Source of the DNA: Pseudomonadota bacterium
GTDB taxonomy: Bacteria; Pseudomonadota; Gammaproteobacteria; Steroidobacterales; Steroidobacteraceae
NCBI GenBank assembly: GCA_003242685.1
Contig: QGVD01000005.1
Location: 1-64,000, forward strand
Direction: 5' to 3'
DNA length: 64,000 nt
A program made the position numbers and the translations under genes. A model generated the notes under the pieces. It made no database searches. It saw only the letters and a list, made by a program, of their open reading frames with translations, and was not told the origin of the DNA. Of this stretch, positions 7,912 through 16,927 are shown piece after piece (position 1 is the first letter of the stretch; every line of letters begins with the position of its first letter).

Positions 7912-10900
7912 TGCTGCGCCGGATACTGCTCAGCGTCGGGCTCCTCGAGCTGCTTGCGGTGATCGCATTCGCCGCGGCGGTGTACTTCCTCGCGTACACG
8001 GCGACCGGCCTGCAGTTCATCGTCCGGCAGGTGCCCGAGCGCATCGGCCGCGCGCAGCTCAGTTTCGGCGGCGTGAGCGGCACGCTCACGGGCGGCCTCA
8101 GGCTCGAGCGCTTCGAAGTCGAGCACGAGCGGGTACACCTCATCTTCGAAGACATCTCGGGGCGCATCTCGCTCGCACCCCTTTTCCTGCGCACCGTTCG
8201 CGCGCCGGAGCTCGCTGTCGGCCGCGCGTTCGTCGAGGTTCGCCGGCGGCAGCAGCCGCCGGCGACGTACGAGCCGCGTTTTCTGCCGCGCGGATTGCAC
8301 ATCCGCGTCGACCGGGTGCGCATCGCGGCCGGCACGCTCGTCGTGCCCAACGGGCAGCGCTTCGAAGCGACCGAGCTCACGGCCTCGGGGACTGCAGCCC
8401 ACAAGCTGATCCGGCTGCACGATGCGTCGTTCCTGCTCGATCTGCTCGCGGTCGAAGGCGACGGAACGCTGCGCGCCGCCGATCCGATGCAGCTCGACCT
8501 CAACATCCGCATGGCGTGGGAGCCGCGCGATCAGCCGGCGTGGACGATTTCGGGCTCGGTGCAGGGCGATCTCGACGAGCTCGCGCTCAGCGCGCGGCTC
8601 ACGTCGCCGTTCCGCGCCGATTTCGAGGGCCGCGCCGCGGACCTCGCCCGCGGGTGGCACTGGGACGGCAACGCGCGGATCCACGATCTCGACCTGCGCG
8701 CCTGGGGCGCAGGCGACCTGCTCGGAAGGATTTCGGGACAGCTCGCACTCGAGGGTGATGCGAGCGGCTTCAGGGCGCGCGGTCCGGTGGTGCCTGAAGG
8801 GTTGCGCGCCGGCGAGTTCGATCTCACGTTCGAGGGAGCGTATGCCGCGCGGACGCTCACCGCGCGGCGCATCGAGCTCGTGCACCAGGCGTCGGGCGCG
8901 TGGGCGAGCGGCGAAGGCGAGATCGGCATCGTCCAGGGCGGACCGCGCCTTGCGCTCGAGGGCGACTGGCGGAAATTCCGCTGGCCGCTGGTCGGCGACG
9001 AGGCGGCCGTGCGCAGCGCGAACGGGAGGTATGTCCTGCGCGGCACGTGGCCGTTCGCTCTCCAGGCGAGCGGTGAGCTCGCCGTGCCTCGGCTCGAGCC
9101 CTTTCCCGTCGAGATCGAAGGCGCGCTGAACCGCGACCGGCTGAGCATCTCCCGCGGCACGATCGGCCCGCTCGGCGGCAGCGTGCAGATCAGCGGCGAG
9201 CTCGTCTGGGGCGGAACGCCGGACCGCTGGGCGCTGCAGGGTCGAGCGACGGGTATCGACCCCGCGCGATTCCGACCCGACCTGCCGGGCAATCTCACGT
9301 TCGCGTTCGAGGCGCAGGGCAGCGAGCTCGGCGCCGATGCGGACTTCGCAATGAAGATCCGCGATCTCAGCGGCAAACTGCGCGGCGTCGCCGCACGCGG
9401 TGGCGGAGCGCTCGCTCGCACGGGCGGTGTCTGGCAGTTCGACGACGTGCGCCTCAATCTCGGCGGCGCCGATCTGTCGCTCGACGGGAAGCTCGACGGC
9501 GATGCCGATCTGCGCTTCGCCGTTCGGGCCGACGATCTCAGCCTGCTCGATGCCGACAGCAGCGGCCGCCTGCGCGCACGCGGCCGCATTCGCGGGAATC
9601 TGCACGAGCCGGTGATCGAGGCCGAGGCGAGCGGCAGCGCGATCCGTCACGCAGGGCTCGGGGTTGGAAACTTCGACGCCGCCATCGACTTCGACGCGCG
9701 GGTGCAGCGTCCTTCGCGAATCGACATTCGCGCGCGCAGAGTCACCTTCCTCGACCGCACCATCGATCGGCTCAAGGTCGATCTCGACGGTGCGGCAGCC
9801 GATCACGTCCTCAAAGTCGACCTCGACGCGGAAGGACTTTCCGTGCGCTCACAGGCGAACGGCGCGTTCTCCGCGGGCACGTGGCAGGGCCGGCTCCTCT
9901 CGCTCGACGTGAACGGGAGCGAGACACTCGCCTTGAGGCTCGAGGAGCCCGTGGCGCTCCTCGCCTCGCGCACGGAGGCCAGGGTCGATCCCTTCTGTCT
10001 GCAGGGCAAACCCGGACGTCTGTGCGCAGACGGCAGCTGGAATCCGCAGACCTGGTCCGCACGACTGAACGCGACCGACCTGCCGCTCGGCACACTGACC
10101 GCGGGTATGACGCGCGATGTCGAGTACCGCGGTGTCGTCGACGTCACCGCGAACGCCTTCGGCGATGGCAGCTCACCGCTGCAGGGGAGTCTGCGCGCGC
10201 AGCTCACGGATGCCGAGCTGGCGCACCGTCGTCCGAACGGCCGCATTCAGTTGATCCGCCTCGGCTCGGGCCAGGTGACGGCGCAGGCGGACGCCTCGAC
10301 CGTCACGGCGGACGTCAGTCTCGATGCGCAGACCGTCGGCACCATCAAGGGCAGGCTCACCGCCGAGAGGAGCTCTTCCGACTGGAGGACTTTCCCGCTG
10401 CGCGGTGACCTGCGCGTCGAGACGGGTGAGCTCGGCCTCGTGTCGCTCTACGTGCCGCAGGTCGACCGCACCGCGGGCCATCTGACCGCCGATCTCGTCG
10501 TGTCGGGAATGCTCGGCCGGCCGCTCGTCAACGGCATCATCAGGCTCTCGAATGCCGAGCTCGACTTCTATCAGGTCAATCTCGTGATGCGGGGTGTCGG
10601 GCTCGAGGCACGTCTGCTCGACAACGGCCTCGACTTCATCGGATCGGCACGCATCGGCGAGGGCACCGTGAGCGCGGGCGGGCTCATTACCTGGCGCGAC
10701 GGCCTCCCGTACGGCCGTCTGAACATCGAAGGCCAGAGCCTGCGCGTCGTGAATCTGCCGGAAGCAGAGATAGACGCCTCTCCCGATCTCGACTTCGTCA
10801 TCAATGGCCGCCGCATAGAGGTCACGGGTCGGGTGCGAGTGCCTTACGCGCGCATCGCGCCGGTGGAGCTCACGGGTGCCGTCCGTACCTCGGCGGACGA

Positions 10901-11657
10901 GATCGTCGAGGGCGAAGAGACCGAGGATCCCGCGCAGCGCTTCAAGGTGGAGACCAACATCACGCTCTCGCTCGGCGAGAAGGTGAGCATCGACACCTAC
11001 GGCCTCACCGGCCGCCTCACCGGCGATCTCGTCGTGCGCAGCGGCTACGACGAGGTGACCCGGGGCGCCGGCGAGCTCGACGTGGTCGAAGGCCGGTACA
11101 CGGCGTACGGGCGGCGCCTCGAGATCGAGCGCGGCAGACTCATCTTCACCGGCGGCCCCATCAACAACCCGGGCGTCGACATCCGCGCGGTGAAGCGCTT
11201 CCCCGACATCGTGGCAGGCGTGAACGTGCGCGGCACGCTGCTGCAGCCGCGCATGACGCTGTTCTCGGAGCCTTCCCGCTCGCAGTCCGAGATCGTCTCC
11301 ATGATCCTCGCCGGTGGTTCCCTCGCTTCGCTGCAGGACGGCAACGGCCGCAACGGCAGCAGCAATCCTGATGCGGCACGCAACGAGCTGCTCGCCCAGG
11401 GCGGTGCGATCCTCGCGCAGCAGATCGGCGAGCGCATCGGCCTCGAGGACGTCAGCATCGAGTCCAACCCGGACAACGAGACCTCGCTCGTGCTCGGCAA
11501 GTACCTGTCGCCGCGCTTCTACGTGAGCTACGGCATCAGTCTCACGGAGTCGCTCAACACGCTGAAGCTCCGCTACAGCCTCGGCGACCGCTGGACGATC
11601 CGCACCGAGGTCGGCGAGGAGCGCAGCGCCGACCTCGTCTACACAATCGAGAAGTAG
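7911..11657 (+). CDS. tamB: TamB, envelope-spanning translocation and assembly protein
   Basis: A 1248-residue AsmA-like protein. One N-terminal membrane anchor (about residues 5-30) leads into a very long repetitive beta-taco region, ending in the conserved TamB C-terminal domain (about 900-1248) with GVNVRGTLLQPRMTLFSEP, the Q-rich region and a terminal IRTEVGEE strand that docks with TamA. It is larger than many gammaproteobacterial relatives only in its middle repeats. Translation is coupled to tamA through a TGATG junction. A 6-bp hairpin (TCCGGC/GCCGGA) lies about 17 bases after the stop. Confidence 0.95.
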   Translation: MLRRILLSVGLLELLAVIAFAAAVYFLAYTATGLQFIVRQVPERIGRAQLSFGGVSGTLTGGLRLERFEVEHERVHLIFEDISGRISLAPLFLRTVRAPELAVGRAFVEVRRRQQPPATYEPRFLPRGLHIRVDRVRIAAGTLVVPNGQRFEATELTASGTAAHKLIRLHDASFLLDLLAVEGDGTLRAADPMQLDLNIRMAWEPRDQPAWTISGSVQGDLDELALSARLTSPFRADFEGRAADLARGWHWDGNARIHDLDLRAWGAGDLLGRISGQLALEGDASGFRARGPVVPEGLRAGEFDLTFEGAYAARTLTARRIELVHQASGAWASGEGEIGIVQGGPRLALEGDWRKFRWPLVGDEAAVRSANGRYVLRGTWPFALQASGELAVPRLEPFPVEIEGALNRDRLSISRGTIGPLGGSVQISGELVWGGTPDRWALQGRATGIDPARFRPDLPGNLTFAFEAQGSELGADADFAMKIRDLSGKLRGVAARGGGALARTGGVWQFDDVRLNLGGADLSLDGKLDGDADLRFAVRADDLSLLDADSSGRLRARGRIRGNLHEPVIEAEASGSAIRHAGLGVGNFDAAIDFDARVQRPSRIDIRARRVTFLDRTIDRLKVDLDGAAADHVLKVDLDAEGLSVRSQANGAFSAGTWQGRLLSLDVNGSETLALRLEEPVALLASRTEARVDPFCLQGKPGRLCADGSWNPQTWSARLNATDLPLGTLTAGMTRDVEYRGVVDVTANAFGDGSSPLQGSLRAQLTDAELAHRRPNGRIQLIRLGSGQVTAQADASTVTADVSLDAQTVGTIKGRLTAERSSSDWRTFPLRGDLRVETGELGLVSLYVPQVDRTAGHLTADLVVSGMLGRPLVNGIIRLSNAELDFYQVNLVMRGVGLEARLLDNGLDFIGSARIGEGTVSAGGLITWRDGLPYGRLNIEGQSLRVVNLPEAEIDASPDLDFVINGRRIEVTGRVRVPYARIAPVELTGAVRTSADEIVEGEETEDPAQRFKVETNITLSLGEKVSIDTYGLTGRLTGDLVVRSGYDEVTRGAGELDVVEGRYTAYGRRLEIERGRLIFTGGPINNPGVDIRAVKRFPDIVAGVNVRGTLLQPRMTLFSEPSRSQSEIVSMILAGGSLASLQDGNGRNGSSNPDAARNELLAQGGAILAQQIGERIGLEDVSIESNPDNETSLVLGKYLSPRFYVSYGISLTESLNTLKLRYSLGDRWTIRTEVGEERSADLVYTIEK

Positions 11658-11711
11658 TCCGCACTCCGTCCCCGTCCGGCGCGGGCCGGATCGGCGACGG
11701 CTTGACGTCTA

Positions 11712-11746
11712 TGCATGAATATGCACAATACGTGCAAATTTATGCA
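11712..11746 (+). promoter_or_regulatory. Two tandem ARG-box-like palindromes
   Basis: TGCATGAATATGCA (11712-11725) and TGCAAATTTATGCA (11733-11746) are both A/T-centred palindromes resembling ArgR sites. Their centres are 21 bases apart, the exact spacing of paired ARG boxes in E. coli, which lets one ArgR hexamer bind one DNA face. They sit at the head of the arginine operon and run over the argR start, so ArgR should repress its own operon. Confidence 0.8.
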
Positions 11747-12215
11747 GAGGCATACGGGTCGAACACTCACCGATCATCAGCAGCTCGTGCGGCGCAATGC
11801 CATCGTGCGCATCCTGCGCAACGGCATCGTCCGCCGGCAGGAAGATCTGGTGCGGCTCCTCAGGAAGGAAGGGCACGAAGTGACGCAATCGTCGGTCAGC
11901 CGGGATCTCAGGGATCTCGGTGTGCTCAAGGCGAGCGGCCGCTACGTGCTTCCGCCGGATGAGATCACGCGCGCGAACGGCGATTTCGACGCGCTCACGC
12001 AGTTCGTGCGCGAGATCCGCGCCGCCGGTCCCTGCATCACGGTAGTCAAGACCACGATCGGCGCCGCCCAGAGCGTCGCCGTCGCGATCGACAAGGCGGA
12101 GTGGCCGGAAGTGGTGGGAACCCTCTCCGGCGACGACACCATCTTCATCGCCACCGAAGACGCCCGCGCACAGGCGAAGCTCGTCGAGCGCCTGCGCACG
12201 ATCTTCAGAGTCTGA
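11742..12215 (+). CDS. argR: Arginine repressor ArgR
   Basis: A 157-residue ArgR. The winged-helix DNA-binding domain (about 12-75) has the recognition region EVTQSSVSRDLRDLGV; the C-terminal domain that binds arginine and forms the hexamer holds GTLSGDDTIFIA. The ATG at 11742 leaves about ten residues before the first helix, as in other ArgR proteins; an ATG at 11715 would put the first palindrome inside the coding region. It is the first gene of the arginine run, six bases before argG, so repressor and enzymes share a transcript and autoregulation is likely. Confidence 0.93.
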   Translation: MQRHTGRTLTDHQQLVRRNAIVRILRNGIVRRQEDLVRLLRKEGHEVTQSSVSRDLRDLGVLKASGRYVLPPDEITRANGDFDALTQFVREIRAAGPCITVVKTTIGAAQSVAVAIDKAEWPEVVGTLSGDDTIFIATEDARAQAKLVERLRTIFRV

Positions 12216-12220
12216 GAAAC

Positions 12221-13465
12221 ATGTCCAACACCACATCCGCGGGCGCCAAGCCCATCGTGCTCGCCTATTCCGGCGGCCTCGACACGTCCTTTCTCGTTCC
12301 CTGGCTGGCGGAGAAGTACGGCCGCCCCGTCGTCACGGTCACGGTCGACACCGGCGGGGTCGACGAAGCGGCGGCGCGCACGCTCCGCGAGCGTGCGCTC
12401 GCCCTCGGCGCCGTCGAGCATCACCTGGTCGATGCGCGCGCCGACTACTTCGAGCAGGTGCTGCGCTTCCTCATCATGGGCAACGTGCGGCGCGGGAATC
12501 TCTATCCCCTGTGCGTCGGCGCCGAGCGCGTGATGCAGGCGCAGACCATCGCGCACATGGCGCGCAAGCTCGGCACCAGCACGATCGCGCACGGCTGCAC
12601 GGCAGCCGGCAACGACCAGGTACGCTTCGAGGTGGCGCTGCGCACGCTCGCGCCGGACCTCGAGGTGCTCGCGCCCGTGCGCGATCAGGCCTTCAAGCGC
12701 CAGGAGGAGCTCGAGTTCCTCGAGAAGCGGAATCTTCCCGTGCCGCCGTTCGGCGCCGCGTACTCGATCAATCGCGGTCTCTGGGGCGTCACGATCGGCG
12801 GCAAGGAAACGCTGACCTCGAACGGCAGCATTCCTGAAGAGGCGTGGGTGCTGAGCCGAGGCGCCTTCACGAATCCGCGTCCGCCCGAGCGGCACGTCAT
12901 CTCGTTCGAGAAGGGCCGCCCCGTCGCGATCGACGGCCGCCGGATGTCGCCGGTCGAGCTGATCGAGACGCTCGAGAGCATCGCCGCGCCGTTCGGCATC
13001 GGCCGCGGCATCCATCTCGGCGACACCATCATCGGCACCAAGGGCCGGGTCGCCTTCGAGGCGCCCGCGGCCGAGACACTCCTCACCGCGCACCGCGAGC
13101 TCGAGAAGCTCGTGCTCACGGCCCGCCAGCAGCGCATCAAGGAAATGGTGGCGCAGCCCTACGGCGATCTCGTGCACGAGGGTCAGCTCCTCGATCCGGT
13201 GTGCCGCGACATCGAGGCGCTGCTGCTGTCCTCGCAGGAGCGCGTGACCGGCGACGTGCACGTGCTCATGCGCCCCGGAAACCTCTTCGTCGAGGGCGTC
13301 GAGTCGCCCTACTCGCTCATGGCGGCCTCGAAGGGCGTCTATGGCGAGGCGGCCGGCGAGTGGACCGCCGCCGATGCGCTCGGCTTCTCGAAGATCGTCT
13401 CGCTCACGGGCGTCTTCCACCGGCGCGCGGGCGAACGCGCGTCGCAGAGCAAGGCCGGCCGGTGA
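12221..13465 (+). CDS. argG: Argininosuccinate synthase
   Basis: Joins citrulline and aspartate with ATP to make argininosuccinate. The 414-residue protein begins with the PP-loop YSGGLDTS (16-23) of the N-type ATP pyrophosphatases and carries the citrulline/aspartate region GCTAAGNDQVRFE and TSNGSIPEEAW. The start follows argR by five bases. Length is normal. It is second in the operon although its step is late in the pathway. Confidence 0.96.
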   Translation: MSNTTSAGAKPIVLAYSGGLDTSFLVPWLAEKYGRPVVTVTVDTGGVDEAAARTLRERALALGAVEHHLVDARADYFEQVLRFLIMGNVRRGNLYPLCVGAERVMQAQTIAHMARKLGTSTIAHGCTAAGNDQVRFEVALRTLAPDLEVLAPVRDQAFKRQEELEFLEKRNLPVPPFGAAYSINRGLWGVTIGGKETLTSNGSIPEEAWVLSRGAFTNPRPPERHVISFEKGRPVAIDGRRMSPVELIETLESIAAPFGIGRGIHLGDTIIGTKGRVAFEAPAAETLLTAHRELEKLVLTARQQRIKEMVAQPYGDLVHEGQLLDPVCRDIEALLLSSQERVTGDVHVLMRPGNLFVEGVESPYSLMAASKGVYGEAAGEWTAADALGFSKIVSLTGVFHRRAGERASQSKAGR

Positions 13466-13500
13466 ACGGCACCGTCGCGCACGCGAAGGAGAAGCGGACG

Positions 13501-14580
13501 ATGGTCAACGGCATGCGAAGCATCGTGGTCGACAAGATCGCCTCCGTCACCCAGGCGTGCGGTCTGTCGCACGAGGTGCGCATCTCGACCGACATTCCCG
13601 CCGAGGAAGGCGTGGTGGTCGTCGTCGAGGTGCTCACGAACAAGTCGACCTACAACACGCTCGAGCTCACGAGCGGCCGCATGGCCAAGGTCGGCAAGGG
13701 CGACATCGTCGTGGGCGCGCTCGGCCATCGTAAGGCGCTGTTCGGCTATTCCGGTCACGTGCCGAAGTCGCTCAAGGCCGGCGACGTGATCCAGATGCTC
13801 AACATCGGCGGCGTGCTCGGCGTGTGCGACTCGGTCAATCCCGAGAAGGGACGGCCGTTCGACTGCCGCGTGCTCGGCGTCGTGCTGCACTTCCCGTACC
13901 TCGGCGAGCGCATCGGCGTGCCCGCACGCGTGGGCTATCGCAAGCTCGATCCGAACGCGAAGCTCGACACGCGCGGCGTGCCCGTCGTCGCGCTCGCAGG
14001 CACGTGCATGGAAGCGGGCAAGACGGCGGCCGCCTGCGCCATCGTGAGCCGCATGCGGCACCGGGGCCTCACGATCAATGCGTTCAAGGCCACGGGTGTC
14101 TCGCTCCGCCGCGACATCCTGGCGATGGAAGACGCGGGCGCACGCAACACGATGATCTTCACCGATCTCGGCGTCGTCACCACGACGCGCGACAACGGCC
14201 CGGCGCTCACGCGCACGATGCTCACCGAGCTCGCCGCGGACCGGCCCGACGTCATCGTCTTCGAGCTCGGCGACGGAATCCTCGGCACCTACGGCGTCGA
14301 CGCGATCCTCGACTGCCCGGACATCCGCGCCGCGCTCACCGGTGTCGTGCTGTCCGCCAACGATCCCGTTGCCGCCTGGGGCGGTGTGAAGCTCCTGCGC
14401 GAACGTTTCGGCATCGAGCCGTGCGTCGTGACCGGACCGGCCACCGACAATCAGGTGGGCGTCGAGATCATCCAGCAGCAGCTCGGCGTGCCGGCGTTCA
14501 ACGCCATCAGCGACGGTGCTGCGCTCGGCGACCGGGTGATCGAGGCCATCGGCCTCAGCGGAAAAGCGAGCGCGCCATGA
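13501..14580 (+). CDS. DUF1611 P-loop protein; candidate N-acylglutamate synthase
   Basis: A 359-residue member of the DUF1611 family: an N-terminal domain (about 1-155) and a P-loop domain with Walker A GTCMEAGKT (167-175), then FKATGV, FTDLGV and FELGDGILGTYG. The start at 13501 has AAGGAG nine bases before; an upstream GTG at 13462 overlaps the argG stop. It sits inside the arginine operon and its stop overlaps the argC ATG. The operon has every step from N-acylglutamate to arginine except deacylation, but no argA, argJ or GNAT domain. As I recall, DgcN, a D-glutamate N-acetyltransferase, belongs to DUF1611, so acylation of L-glutamate is a reasonable inferred role. The family call is firm; the reaction is a prediction. 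Confidence 0.8.
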   Translation: MVNGMRSIVVDKIASVTQACGLSHEVRISTDIPAEEGVVVVVEVLTNKSTYNTLELTSGRMAKVGKGDIVVGALGHRKALFGYSGHVPKSLKAGDVIQMLNIGGVLGVCDSVNPEKGRPFDCRVLGVVLHFPYLGERIGVPARVGYRKLDPNAKLDTRGVPVVALAGTCMEAGKTAAACAIVSRMRHRGLTINAFKATGVSLRRDILAMEDAGARNTMIFTDLGVVTTTRDNGPALTRTMLTELAADRPDVIVFELGDGILGTYGVDAILDCPDIRAALTGVVLSANDPVAAWGGVKLLRERFGIEPCVVTGPATDNQVGVEIIQQQLGVPAFNAISDGAALGDRVIEAIGLSGKASAP

Positions 14581-15638
14581 CAGCGAAGATTCCGACGATC
14601 GTTCTCGGCGGCACGGGCTACGTGGCCGGCGAGCTGCTGCGGCTCATCGCGGGCCATCCCCGTTTCGAGCTCGCAGGGATCCTGTCCGACAGCAAGCCCG
14701 GCGAGCCCGTCGCGCGCGCCTTTCCGCACCTCGTCAGCGCGTATCCCGACACCGTGTTCAGCTCGCAGGCGGACATCGAGAAGCTCATCACCGAGCTGCC
14801 GCAGTGCGCCGTCTTCTCGGCAGCGCCGCACGGCGTCTCCGCTGCGCTGATCGACGGGCTCCTCAGGTGCGCCGAGCGGGCCGGCACGAAGCCGCGCGTC
14901 GTGGATATTTCAGCAGACTTCCGCTACTCCTCGGCGGAGGCCTACAAGGCCGTCTACAAGCACGATCACGGCGCGCCGGAGCGCCTGCGCGAGTTCAGCT
15001 GCGCCGTTCCCGAGCATCTGCAGACGCTCACGACGCCGCACGTCGCGCATCCCGGCTGCTTCGCGACCGCGACGCTCCTTGCGAGCGTGCCGCTGCTCGC
15101 GCTCGGTCTCACGGCGCCGACACTGTTCGTCTCCGGCGTCACGGGCAGCACCGGATCGGGCCGCAAGCCCGTCGATGGCACGCACCATCCCGTACGGCAC
15201 AGCGATCTCTACTCCTACAATGCGCTCACGCATCGCCATGTGCCCGAGATCGCGGCATGCGCCCGTGCCGCGAGCGGCGTCGAGGCGGACTTCTCCTTCG
15301 TGCCGCACTCCGGTCCGTTCGCGCGCGGCATCCACGTGACCGTTCAGGCGCCGCTGAAGGCATCGCGCGACACCGCATCCGTGATCGGTGCGCTGCGCGA
15401 GTACTACGCGCGCGCGCCCTTCGTGCGCGTGACGGACGGCGCGCCGCGCGTGAAGGACGTCGCGACGACCAACTATGCGCAGATCTCGGCCGCCTCGAAC
15501 GGCCGCACGGTCGCCGTCATGTGCGCGATCGACAACCTCAACAAGGGTGCGGCCGGCGGCGCCGTGCAGTGGATGAACCGCATGTTCGGTCTGCCCGAGA
15601 CCGAAGGCCTGACCGCACCGGCACCGGGCTGGACCTGA
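14577..15638 (+). CDS. argC: N-acetyl-gamma-glutamyl-phosphate reductase
   Basis: A 353-residue enzyme that reduces N-acyl-glutamyl phosphate to the semialdehyde with NADPH. The Rossmann motif GGTGYVAGELLRL is at the N-terminus and the catalytic cysteine is in HPGCFATA. GSTGSGRKP and the NLNKGAAGGAVQWMN ending are typical. The ATG overlaps the DUF1611 stop, so the two are translationally coupled. Confidence 0.95.
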   Translation: MTAKIPTIVLGGTGYVAGELLRLIAGHPRFELAGILSDSKPGEPVARAFPHLVSAYPDTVFSSQADIEKLITELPQCAVFSAAPHGVSAALIDGLLRCAERAGTKPRVVDISADFRYSSAEAYKAVYKHDHGAPERLREFSCAVPEHLQTLTTPHVAHPGCFATATLLASVPLLALGLTAPTLFVSGVTGSTGSGRKPVDGTHHPVRHSDLYSYNALTHRHVPEIAACARAASGVEADFSFVPHSGPFARGIHVTVQAPLKASRDTASVIGALREYYARAPFVRVTDGAPRVKDVATTNYAQISAASNGRTVAVMCAIDNLNKGAAGGAVQWMNRMFGLPETEGLTAPAPGWT

Positions 15639-15682
15639 AAGCCCTCCGGAGAACCGAGAACACCTCGCCAGAAGGAACGACG

Positions 15683-16894
15683 ATGAACGCCGAGCTCGAC
15701 ACGCGCCGCACAGGCACCACTTCGCCCTCCACTGCCGCGGACGGCTCGGCGCGCGCGCCGCGCGGACACCTCGCGCGCGTGTTCGCGGAGTACCCGATCG
15801 AAGTCCTCGACGGGGAAGGCGTGTGGCTGCGTACGCGCGACGGGCGGCGCATCCTCGATCTCTACGGAGGTCATGCCGTCGCCGCGCTCGGCTATGGTCA
15901 CCCGGGCTGGACGCGTGCGCTCACGCGGCAGGCCGAAGCCTGCAACTTCCAGAGCAACGCCGTCTCGATGGAAGTCCGGCACCGCGCGGCCGCACGTCTC
16001 GCGCGCTTCGGGGGCCTCGGGCTCGACACGGTCTTCTTCGTCAACAGCGGCGCCGAGGCCAACGAGAACGCGCTCAAGATGGCCTTCCGCCTGACCGGAC
16101 GGCCGCACGTCGCTGCCGTCGAAGGCTCGTTCCACGGCCGCACCGCGGCCGCCGGCGCGGTTACCTGGGGTGCGCGCGAGAAGTGGTACGGCTTTCCGCG
16201 TGCACCCTTCGACGTGAGCTTCATTCCGCGGCGCGACGTTTCGGCCATCGCGCAGCACGTCACCGAGAAGACCGCCGCTGTGATCGTCGAGCCCGTCCAG
16301 GGTCTCGCCGGTGCGTTCGACCTCGGCGCCGAGTTCCTCCAGGCACTGCGCCGCCGCTGCGACGAGACCGGTACGGTTCTGATCTTCGACGAAGTGCAGT
16401 GCGGCCTCGGGCGCGTCGGCTACCCGTTCGCGGCGAACATGTACGGCGTCGTGCCCGACATGATCACGACGGCGAAGGCGCTCGGAAACGGCTTCCCGTG
16501 CGCGGCGCTCATGATGTCGCCGAAGGTCGCAGCCGCCGTCACGCTCGACTCCCTCGGCACGACGTTCGGCGGCGGACCGATGGCCTGCGCCGTGATGGAA
16601 GCGGTCATCGACGCCATCGAATCCGAAGATCTGCTCGCCCGCGTGCGTCGCGTGGGCGCCTACATCCGTGAGACCTGCGTGGTGGGCCCCGTCACCGGCC
16701 ACCAGGGCGCGGGATTCCTCACGGGTCTGCGCACGAGCCGGCCGGCGAAGGAGATCCAGGCCGCGCTCCTCGAGCGCAACATCCTCACCGGAACCAGCAG
16801 CGATCCGCACGTCCTGCGCCTCCTGCCGCCCTTCGTGCTCGAAGAGCAGCACGTGGATCTGCTGCGCGATGCGCTCGCGGACCTGAAGGCCTGA
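15683..16894 (+). CDS. argD: N-acylornithine aminotransferase (class III, PLP)
   Basis: A 403-residue aminotransferase making N-acylornithine from the semialdehyde with glutamate as donor. The PLP lysine is in TTAKALGNGFP; the cofactor loop is NSGAEANENALKMAF, and IFDEVQCGLGRVG holds the pyridine-nitrogen aspartate. The start has GAAGGAA eight bases before. An Ala/Thr/Ser-rich N-terminal stretch of about 25 residues precedes the fold. Whether it prefers acetyl or succinyl substrates cannot be read from the sequence. Confidence 0.92.
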   Translation: MNAELDTRRTGTTSPSTAADGSARAPRGHLARVFAEYPIEVLDGEGVWLRTRDGRRILDLYGGHAVAALGYGHPGWTRALTRQAEACNFQSNAVSMEVRHRAAARLARFGGLGLDTVFFVNSGAEANENALKMAFRLTGRPHVAAVEGSFHGRTAAAGAVTWGAREKWYGFPRAPFDVSFIPRRDVSAIAQHVTEKTAAVIVEPVQGLAGAFDLGAEFLQALRRRCDETGTVLIFDEVQCGLGRVGYPFAANMYGVVPDMITTAKALGNGFPCAALMMSPKVAAAVTLDSLGTTFGGGPMACAVMEAVIDAIESEDLLARVRRVGAYIRETCVVGPVTGHQGAGFLTGLRTSRPAKEIQAALLERNILTGTSSDPHVLRLLPPFVLEEQHVDLLRDALADLKA

Positions 16895-16927
16895 GCCGGT
16901 GCGGTGAGATCTCAAGAAGGCATTCCC

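Noticed and set aside
7848..9806. A 652-codon open frame antisense to tamA/tamB
   Set aside because: It lies opposite a clearly conserved gene, is Arg/Ala/Glu-rich with no recognisable domain, and is the usual by-product of high G+C codon use.
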